Source of the DNA: a virus | DNA: 64,000 bases | Direction: 5' to 3' (one strand) | IMG/VR virus record: IMGVR_UViG_3300048625_000025 | Location: 1-64,000 of that record | Part shown: in pieces, positions 27,292-33,334 of the stretch | Layout of the letters: each line of letters begins with the position of its first letter | How positions within the stretch are numbered: position 1 is the first letter of the stretch | Translations under genes and position numbers: made by a program | Notes under the pieces: generated by a model | The model's database searches: none | What the model saw: the letters and a program-made list of their open reading frames with translations, nothing else | Told to the model about the DNA's origin: nothing

Positions 27292-29060
27292 CTTTCAAGA
27301 TCAAAGATTTAACCGTGAAGAATTTCATGAGCGTAGGAAATGCCACGCAAGCCGTCAACTTTGACCGCAATGACTTGACGCTAGTACTTGGTGAAAACTT
27401 AGACTTAGGCGGCGACGATACTGGCGCACGTAATGGCACAGGTAAAACAACCATCATCAATGCACTAAGCTTCGCCTTGTACGGTAATGCACTTACTAAC
27501 ATCAAGAAAGATAACTTGATCAATAAGACCAATGGCAAAGGCATGTTGGTTACCATTGATTTTGAAAAGGATGGTATTGACTATCGCATTGAGCGCGGGC
27601 GCAAGCCTGGCATTATGAAGTTCTTTGTGTCAGGTACTGAAAAAGAAATTACCGATGAGGCCCAAGGCGACAGCCGCGAAACTCAAGCAGAGATTGAGCG
27701 TATGTTAGGTATGAGCCACGATATGTTTAAGCATATCCTTGCACTCAACACCTACACTGAACCATTCCTTGCACTCAAAGCCAATGATCAACGCACTATT
27801 ATTGAGCAGTTGTTGGGCATTACCTTGTTAAGCGAGAAGGCAGAGTCATTGAAAGAACTGTCTAAAGCCACTAAAGATGCAATCACACAAGAAGAATATC
27901 GCATCAAAGCAGTAGGCGATGCTAACAAGCGTATCGAAGAACAGATTGGTAGTCTGCGTAGACGCCAGAAAATGTGGACAGAGCACCACGATCGTGATGT
28001 GCTACAGTTCCAACGTGCCTTTGATGAGTTAAGCACGTTAGACATCGAAGCTGAATTGCAAGCGCACAAAGAACTTAGCGAGTACAATCAGAAAGTCAAA
28101 GACATTAATGAGCTAAACAAAGCCCTTAAACGTGCAGAGTTAGATCAGGACCGTGAACGTAAGCTCTACGCTCGCATTGAGCAAGAAGTTGCTGCATTAC
28201 ATGAACACAAGTGTCATGCGTGTGGCCACGAGCTGCATGATGAAAATCACGAAACACAATTAGCAGCCAAACTAAAAGAATTAGAAACTGTTACCGTTGA
28301 CTTTGAAGCTCTAGGTTTTCAAATTGTAGAACTAAAGAATGCCTTAGCCGAATTTGGCGAAGCTGGTGCGCAACCAAAAGTCTATTACGATCGCGAAAGC
28401 GATGCGTTTGAACACCGTAGCAGTATGGCTAGCGTACTTGCCCAATTGTCTGCAAAGGAAAAGGAAGCCGATCCTTATGCAGAGCAAATTAAAGAAATGA
28501 GTGAGCAAGCGTTAGAAGAAATCTCATACGATGTAATGAACGAACTTGTGAGTTTGAAAGAGCACCAAGAGTTCTTGCTTAAATTGTTAACTAATAAAGA
28601 CAGCTTTATCCGTAAGCGCATTATCGATCAAAACTTGAGCTACTTAAATGCACGTTTAGGACAATACTTAGATCGCATTGGCTTGCCGCATACTGTAAAA
28701 TTCAACAACGACTTATCAGTTAGCATTACCGAACTAGGGCGCGATCTAGACTTTGACAACTTGTCACGTGGCGAACGTAACAGATTGATTTTGTCATTGA
28801 GCTGGGCGTTCCGTGATGTTTGGGAAAGTTTATATCAACCCATTAACCTGTTGTTCATTGACGAGCTAGTAGACAGCGGCATGGACACCAGTGGTGTTGA
28901 AAATGCACTAAGCATCCTTAAGAAGATGAGTCGTGAAAGCAACAAGAGCATTTGGCTTGTGTCGCACAAAGATGAGTTAGCGGGCCGAGTTAACAACACA
29001 TTACACGTTGTTAAGGAAAACGGCTACACCAGTTATAATACAGACATAGACATTGTTTAA
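27288..29060 (+). CDS. 46: Recombination nuclease ATPase subunit gp46 (Rad50/SbcC-like)
   Basis: A 590-residue SMC-like ATPase (T4 gp46 is 560 aa), partner of gp47. Walker A 'GARNGTGKTT' lies at 46-55. Two coiled-coil arms flank the zinc hook 'HKCHACGH' (C309, C312). The ABC signature 'LSRGERNRL' is near 490 and Walker B 'NLLFIDELVD' near 520. All the residues expected for ATP hydrolysis and dimerisation are visible. The first eleven codons duplicate the stub at 26644-26679 upstream of the HNH gene, so the present 5' end was probably co-converted with that gene. The last bases overlap the next gene. Confidence 0.95.
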   Translation: MTFKIKDLTVKNFMSVGNATQAVNFDRNDLTLVLGENLDLGGDDTGARNGTGKTTIINALSFALYGNALTNIKKDNLINKTNGKGMLVTIDFEKDGIDYRIERGRKPGIMKFFVSGTEKEITDEAQGDSRETQAEIERMLGMSHDMFKHILALNTYTEPFLALKANDQRTIIEQLLGITLLSEKAESLKELSKATKDAITQEEYRIKAVGDANKRIEEQIGSLRRRQKMWTEHHDRDVLQFQRAFDELSTLDIEAELQAHKELSEYNQKVKDINELNKALKRAELDQDRERKLYARIEQEVAALHEHKCHACGHELHDENHETQLAAKLKELETVTVDFEALGFQIVELKNALAEFGEAGAQPKVYYDRESDAFEHRSSMASVLAQLSAKEKEADPYAEQIKEMSEQALEEISYDVMNELVSLKEHQEFLLKLLTNKDSFIRKRIIDQNLSYLNARLGQYLDRIGLPHTVKFNNDLSVSITELGRDLDFDNLSRGERNRLILSLSWAFRDVWESLYQPINLLFIDELVDSGMDTSGVENALSILKKMSRESNKSIWLVSHKDELAGRVNNTLHVVKENGYTSYNTDIDIV

Positions 29061-30003
29061 CCTACAAGACATTCATATCGAGATCAGCAGCAAGTGTACA
29101 CTAAAATGTCCACGCTGCCCTCGTACTGAATTAAAGCCCGAACAACTGAATAGAGAAATAACGCTACATGAATTCATGTTGGCGTTTCCTCCGTCTATGC
29201 TAACTAACATGAAGACATTCTTGTTCTGCGGCGATGTAGGCGATCCAATCTATGCAACAGAGTTCCTAGAAATCGTTGAGTATCTAAAACTCAATCGCAT
29301 ACAAGTTAAGATTGTAACCAATGGTAGCTACAAGAGCGTAGACTGGTGGGATCGACTAGGGCACATGCTAACAGAGCATGATGCAGTTACATTTAGCGTA
29401 GACGGGTGGGATCAAGCGAGCAATGAACTATATCGAGTCAATAGCAATTTTGACAGTATCATTGCTGGTATCAAGAGTCTACGTGCAGCGTCGCCGTGTA
29501 GGATCATTTGGAGTTACATTATTTTTAACTTCAACGAGCACCACACCAGGGAGATCAAAGAAGTTGCACGGGCTGCGGGAGTCGACGAGTTCAATGAGGT
29601 GCATAGTACCAAGTTTGACGGTCGCTATGCAGTTAACGGGGTCGATCCATTATGCCCTGAGATTGTTATTAATGTGCCTAACTATCAAAAGAAAAAAGGC
29701 GCACTCAGTGCCCGTGGCATGGTAATTGATATCCAGTATCAAAAGGATGTGCATAGTTGGGCCAAGTGCTTGAACTGGAAAAAGGAAATGTTCATTAACG
29801 TTAACGGACTAGTGTTTCCCTGTCCTTGGTTCAACAGCGGATATCAGCAAAACGATTTTGTCGAAAAGTATCGCGATCGTTTAAGTATCAAGACACGACC
29901 CTTGTCTGACATCCTTGCGGATCCATTATGGGAAGAGTTTTTAACTAGATTAGAACTGTTCCCGTTAGAAGTTTGTAATATAAAGTGTAGAAATGATCGA
30001 TAA
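29053..30003 (+). CDS. Radical SAM protein with C-terminal cysteine cluster
   Basis: A 316-residue radical SAM enzyme. The iron-sulfur motif CX3CX2C is at C15, C19 and C22 ('SSKCTLKCPRC'). Further parts of the barrel are 'FLFCGDVGDP' (the glycine-rich SAM-binding strand) and 'VKIVTNGSY'. A C-terminal SPASM/twitch-like cluster comprises 'KCLNWKKEMFINVNGLVFPCPW' (KCLNW and GLVFPCPW) and 'VCNIKC'. Such proteins usually modify peptides or small molecules, and the substrate is unknown here. No ATG precedes the first cysteine motif. The frame can begin at TTG 29053, overlapping the gp46 stop, which suggests coupled translation from a weak start. It overlaps a second radical SAM gene by 11 bases, so the two probably act together. 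Confidence 0.85.
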   Translation: MFNLQDIHIEISSKCTLKCPRCPRTELKPEQLNREITLHEFMLAFPPSMLTNMKTFLFCGDVGDPIYATEFLEIVEYLKLNRIQVKIVTNGSYKSVDWWDRLGHMLTEHDAVTFSVDGWDQASNELYRVNSNFDSIIAGIKSLRAASPCRIIWSYIIFNFNEHHTREIKEVARAAGVDEFNEVHSTKFDGRYAVNGVDPLCPEIVINVPNYQKKKGALSARGMVIDIQYQKDVHSWAKCLNWKKEMFINVNGLVFPCPWFNSGYQQNDFVEKYRDRLSIKTRPLSDILADPLWEEFLTRLELFPLEVCNIKCRNDR

Positions 30004-31225
30004 AGTATTTTGTAATGTGCCATGGAAGGAAGTGCATATCAATGCAGATGGCACTTATCATACCTGTGGAGCACAGCCCAACCGTGTATATGGGACGCCT
30101 GCGGCTGCACAGTACAATGTACATATCATGACTATACCCGAGTGGGTTGCTAGTGAACACCAACATGCTGCCCGTGTTAACAAATTGTCGGGCATCAATG
30201 AGCCCCTGTGCGCTATGTGTTATCATGAAGATGCAATGGGGTCTAGTAGCAAACGAGTTAAAGAAAATCACAAAGACGGAATTGATCCCGTTAACTTCTA
30301 CAAAACATTTGATCAACGCAAGTACGAAAATATTGCACCACGTATTAACAGCTTTCATATCAGCTTAGGTAACGAATGTAATCTTGCTTGCAGAATGTGT
30401 ACGCCAATGGCTAGCAGTAAGATTGCAGTCCAAGAAATTAAAGCAGGGACCTTTAGAGGTGCTGCCCGTATGAACTGGACTGAAGATCAACAAGCATGGG
30501 ATCATGTAACTGACTACATCTGCGGGTCAAAAGACTTGGAGTTTGTACACTTAATAGGTGGAGAACCCTTACTTAACCCTCGCTTTGAACAGCTAATTGA
30601 CCGCCTGCTACTTGCGGGCAAGAACAACATATATCTAGGATTTACTACCAACGGAACGGTGTTTAATCAATCACTGATGCAGAAACTAAACGCATTCAGA
30701 CACGTAGACGTTGGTGTTAGTATTGAATGCACCGGGGAACTTAACGATTTGATTCGACAGGGTTCGAGTACGCAAACAGTATTAGACAATATTGATTTAT
30801 ACCTAAAGCATCGCAAACAAGGACACGTCTATGTTACAGTACGTGCAGTACCTAGCGCACTGAGTGTACACACATTAGACGATTTATACCGCTGGTGTGT
30901 ATCAAGAGAAGTTGATGTAATGACTAACATGTTAGTTCGTCCAGCATATCAACAGATACAACACTTACCACAAGATATTAAAAAACGGTTGCTTGAACAA
31001 TATAGCAAATGGGAGCATAGCGAACCTGCACCAGCAGATAGCAACCCACGCGACCCTACATGGTTCAAGCAACACATAGACAACGAAATTAAGGCAATCA
31101 TCAAGGCACTAGAGCTACCAGGCGATCCTGTTTTAACGCAGGAATTGTACGAGAAGCTAACATTATGGCAATGGCTTAAACAGCCCCAAATAACAAATTA
31201 TTTTACTACTAGCATCAAGGCATAA
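29993..31225 (+). CDS. Radical SAM protein, twitch/SPASM type with N-terminal cysteine region
   Basis: A 410-residue radical SAM enzyme. The order is unusual: an N-terminal cysteine region (C7 in 'KVFCNVPWKEVHI', a Cys in 'YHTCGAQPN', C73 and C76 in 'PLCAMCYHED') resembles an auxiliary-cluster (SPASM/twitch) domain. It is followed by the radical SAM core with CX3CX2C at C129, C133 and C136 ('NECNLACRMC'), 'HLIGGEPLLNP' and 'LGFTTNGTVF'. Proteins with this layout occur in aquatic T4-like phages without assigned substrate. ATG 29993 overlaps the upstream radical SAM gene by 11 bases. The two are different enough (barrel versus cysteine region order) not to be a simple duplication. Confidence 0.85.
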   Translation: MIDKVFCNVPWKEVHINADGTYHTCGAQPNRVYGTPAAAQYNVHIMTIPEWVASEHQHAARVNKLSGINEPLCAMCYHEDAMGSSSKRVKENHKDGIDPVNFYKTFDQRKYENIAPRINSFHISLGNECNLACRMCTPMASSKIAVQEIKAGTFRGAARMNWTEDQQAWDHVTDYICGSKDLEFVHLIGGEPLLNPRFEQLIDRLLLAGKNNIYLGFTTNGTVFNQSLMQKLNAFRHVDVGVSIECTGELNDLIRQGSSTQTVLDNIDLYLKHRKQGHVYVTVRAVPSALSVHTLDDLYRWCVSREVDVMTNMLVRPAYQQIQHLPQDIKKRLLEQYSKWEHSEPAPADSNPRDPTWFKQHIDNEIKAIIKALELPGDPVLTQELYEKLTLWQWLKQPQITNYFTTSIKA

Positions 31226-31258
31226 CTATAGAACACATGGCACTAAAACTAATCTAAC

Positions 31259-31687
31259 ATGACCTGGATATATCAAGGCGCACCCGTCGAAGAATTACCC
31301 GAAGACTGTGTTGGGTTTGTTTACTTAATTACAAATAATCTATCTGGCCGAAAGTACATAGGCAAAAAACTAGCCAAGTTCTCTAAGACAACTGTAAAAA
31401 CAGTGAAATTAAAGAATGGCACGAAAAAGAAAAAGAAAATCCGCTCAAAGATCGATAGCGATTGGAGAGAATATTATGGTTCAAGCACAGAGTTAACCTC
31501 AGACATTACAAAATTAGGCACCGAAAACTTTTCCAGAGAGATACTTCACATTTGCAAATCAAAGGCTGAATGTAGTTACATTGAAGCTAGAGAGCAATTC
31601 GAACGTAAAGTATTAGAAACAACAGATTATTATAACGGACAGATTTCTGTTCGTGTCCATGGCTCCCACATCATAAACAAAATTTAA
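31259..31687 (+). CDS. GIY-YIG-type Seg-like homing endonuclease, small
   Basis: A 142-residue protein with the opening of a GIY-YIG nuclease: 'GFVYLITNNLSGRKYIGKK' near 19-37, where 'VYLI' and 'YIG' stand for the GIY and YIG strands. A lysine-rich loop follows (KLKNGTKKKKKIRSK) and then 'DWREYYGSS'. A glutamate in 'YIEAREQF' could be the metal-binding residue. Similar short proteins in T4-like phages are called Seg-like homing endonucleases. No convincing ribosome site is seen upstream. It is the last gene before a stretch of more than 500 bases without coding capacity that looks like a structured RNA, which begins five bases after its stop. Confidence 0.75.
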   Translation: MTWIYQGAPVEELPEDCVGFVYLITNNLSGRKYIGKKLAKFSKTTVKTVKLKNGTKKKKKIRSKIDSDWREYYGSSTELTSDITKLGTENFSREILHICKSKAECSYIEAREQFERKVLETTDYYNGQISVRVHGSHIINKI

Positions 31688-31692
31688 GACAC

Positions 31693-32198
31693 AAAGTCTA
31701 AGCAGGATACACAGTATAAGGCAAGCGCCAGCTAAAAGTCGGGCGCCTAGGAAAACTGGACCTCGGGTCACAGGGACGGAAGACTCCACGCTGTATGGAG
31801 CACTCAGCAACTATCCTTAACAGGACGACGATCGGATATGCCTTCATAAAACCGGTTTTGCTGTTTGAAAAGAATTTAATCAAGGCTAAAAGAAGGGAGA
31901 AAAACCCTAACGTTTATATATGTGTTAGCGTATGTATATAAACTGCCGTCGTATAAAGACGCAACTCGAGGTACCGGACGACCGCCTCTGTAATTGTTGT
32001 AACGCTAAGTGACTGTGCTACTCAGATGAAGTTCAATCATTTTTTGCCCTGCTCGGGCAAAGTGTGACCAATTAATCTAGATGAAGTATTAAATCGCTTC
32101 GCTCTGTATGTAAGCTAACAAATTAAAACTTTAACCTATGTTGTGAGCTGATAAGCGAAACAACAGATGTCGTAGACATCTTTAAACCCTTAGACTTT
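31693..32198 (+). ncRNA. Candidate large structured RNA (~506 nt), unclassified
   Basis: This interval between convergent genes has no open frame of note but dense pairing. AAAGTCTAAG at 31693-31702 is perfectly complementary to CTTAGACTTT at 32189-32198 and would close the whole element. Inside are hairpins 31725-31729/31742-31746, 31784-31788/31796-31800, 31912-31923/31932-31943 (12 bp), 31968-31977/31982-31988 (bulged), 32043-32049/32055-32061 (7 bp), 32098-32103/32154-32159 and 32165-32171/32175-32181 (7 bp). The loop of the 12-bp hairpin (TTAGCGT, 31925-31931) is complementary to ACGCTAA at 32002-32008, a 7-bp pseudoknot. Two U-G pairs in the 12-bp hairpin exist only in the plus-strand sense, favouring that orientation. 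Size, closing helix and pseudoknot recall GOLLD/ROOL-type ornate phage RNAs, but I cannot match it to either, nor to tmRNA, RNase P or intron cores. Confidence 0.65.
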
Positions 32199-32218
32199 AA
32201 TAAATGAATAACTGAGAC

Positions 32219-32437
32219 TTAGAAGAACGGAAGTCCTGATTTCTTTGTTGTTTCCATGTTATCGTTAACGATTTTATCTATAAGTTCTCTTTCCTGCTGG
32301 CTTAACAGCATGGCATCGTTGTAACTTATACCGCCGCGCATATACCAACATATACGCAGCACTTCCTCTTTCATGGCTTTTGTTTCTTTTTCATAACCCT
32401 CAATGAGGGCCATGCTGTCTTCTGCGTTGAGAATCAA
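32219..32437 (-). CDS. Small -1-frame ORF after gp26, probable frameshift extension
   Basis: A 72-residue helical frame ('YEKETKAMKEEVLRICWYMRGG', shown as YEKETKAMKEEVL and RICWYMRGG, then 'SQQERELIDKIVNDN'). It has no ATG at the overlap: the frame meets the gp26 stop through a TTG at 32437, and the first ATG is at 32413 without a clear ribosome site. It is in the -1 frame relative to gp26 and is open back through the slippery heptamer at 32449-32455. It is therefore likely to be made mainly as the C-terminal part of a gp26 fusion of about 354 residues, like the T part of G/GT tail-assembly chaperones. Independent translation from 32413 remains possible. Confidence 0.7.
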   Translation of the reverse strand: MILNAEDSMALIEGYEKETKAMKEEVLRICWYMRGGISYNDAMLLSQQERELIDKIVNDNMETTKKSGLPFF

Positions 32438-33282
32438 AAGCCTTTGGCGAAAAAATTAGAGTAATCAAACTCCACAGCTAGTTTGAATTGATGGCCACAC
32501 TCATTGCAGGTAGCGTCATGTGGCTTGATACCAGCTTCAGCTGCGATGCTTTCCATACGTGTGTTGATTTTACGCATTACACCAGCTTCTGCGTTTGCGT
32601 AGTATTCTCTAATGTGTGCAGGGTTTGTAACCACAATCCCGTCAGCAGTGATGCTTTTAGTACATGCCACAATGTTGTCTAAGTTAAGACTAATCATTTT
32701 CTTAACATGCTTATCGTACTCTGCAATACGCAATTCTTCATCTAGGTCTGGATTAGCAAGGGCCTGGATTAATTTCTCTTCTTCTAGTTTAACACCGCCT
32801 GATTTGCTTACTTGCGAGTAAGGCATGGGCTTTAACTGAATAGTCAGCGTTTCGTCTGCTGCAATTGGGGTAACGTAGTCTGGAATTTTTACCTTAGACA
32901 ACGACTCTGCTAGATCGATATCATAGTCGTTTTCTTCTTCACATGCAGGGCACTTGCTGCTAATAGGCATGTGTTGCCCGTAGCTAGCGATGCGAATTGC
33001 AATTAGCGTAGAATCAACGTCAATGCTTGGCATAGCCCATGCATCTTTAATGTTCGGGCAGCAGCTTTCAATCACTTGCACTACGCTAGTTCCGTTAACT
33101 AGTGCGTCTGGAGTGCGTAAGATGATTTCATCTTTAGTTGTCATTGGTAACACTGGAAGTTCTCCTGTACCCGGAAGCTCTAGCGCACCGTCTGCCCAGT
33201 ACTTGCCACCGCTGGTTAACTTAATGTACATTGCAGGTTGGCGAAAGTGACGAGATAGTGGGTTGATGCTTGAATTTGGCAT
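32434..33282 (-). CDS. 26: gp26-family baseplate hub/tail assembly protein with zinc ribbon
   Basis: A 282-residue protein of the T4 gp26 family (T4 gp26 is 208 aa). The conserved N-terminal part reads 'GKYWADGALELPGTGELPVL' (residues 26-45), 'PMTTKDEIILRTPDALVNG' and 'VIESCCPNIKDAW', followed by 'IAIRIASYG'. Two CX2C pairs (C111/C114 'CPAC', C259/C262 'CNEC') probably form a zinc ribbon bridging the helical middle domain. I chose ATG 33282: a TCCT/AGGA ribosome site lies just upstream, and longer readings would overlap the tape measure. It has a late promoter at 33317-33324 opposite that of the tape measure. Its last codons carry a slippery site leading into the next ORF. The tape measure neighbourhood supports a tail-assembly chaperone role. 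Confidence 0.85.
   Translation of the reverse strand: MPNSSINPLSRHFRQPAMYIKLTSGGKYWADGALELPGTGELPVLPMTTKDEIILRTPDALVNGTSVVQVIESCCPNIKDAWAMPSIDVDSTLIAIRIASYGQHMPISSKCPACEEENDYDIDLAESLSKVKIPDYVTPIAADETLTIQLKPMPYSQVSKSGGVKLEEEKLIQALANPDLDEELRIAEYDKHVKKMISLNLDNIVACTKSITADGIVVTNPAHIREYYANAEAGVMRKINTRMESIAAEAGIKPHDATCNECGHQFKLAVEFDYSNFFAKGF
32449..32455 (-). promoter_or_regulatory. Programmed -1 frameshift heptamer T TTT TTC
   Basis: On the minus strand the gp26 codons AAT TTT TTC form the X XXY YYZ heptamer TTTTTTC, five codons before the gp26 stop. A -1 slip here continues CGC CAA AGG CTT TTG ATT into the 72-residue ORF with no stop. The -1 frame is closed by TAA immediately upstream of the heptamer, so the slip window coincides with the slippery site. 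The predicted fusion is 278 + 76 residues. Confidence 0.7.
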
Positions 33283-33291
33283 TTTATTTCC

Positions 33292-33299
33292 TATAAATA
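33292..33299 (+). promoter_or_regulatory. Late promoter TATAAATA for the tape measure gene
   Basis: An exact T4 late promoter octamer. By T4 spacing transcription starts near 33305, leaving a 30-base leader before the tape measure ATG at 33335. It forms the left half of an inverted repeat with the promoter of gp26. Confidence 0.8.
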
Positions 33300-33316
33300 T
33301 AATTGATACTAATGTA

Positions 33317-33324
33317 TATTTATA
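33317..33324 (-). promoter_or_regulatory. Late promoter TATAAATA for gp26
   Basis: An exact T4 late promoter octamer on the minus strand, with a predicted start near 33311 and a 29-base leader before the gp26 ATG at 33282. CTATAAATAT at 33291-33300 and ATATTTATAG at 33316-33325 are perfect inverted copies, so the two genes share a symmetric divergent promoter. Confidence 0.8.
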
Positions 33325-33334
33325 GGTAAAAACC

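Noticed and set aside
32043-32061. TTTGCCC/GGGCAAA hairpin as an intrinsic terminator
   Set aside because: The T run precedes rather than follows the stem on the plus strand, and on the minus strand it is followed by A. It is better explained as part of the structured RNA.
31688-32218. Group I intron, tmRNA or RNase P RNA as explanation of the non-coding region
   Set aside because: No convincing intron core elements, no interrupted flanking gene, no tRNA-like ends or tag ORF of tmRNA, and no RNase P conserved blocks could be found by eye. A covariance-model search is still needed.
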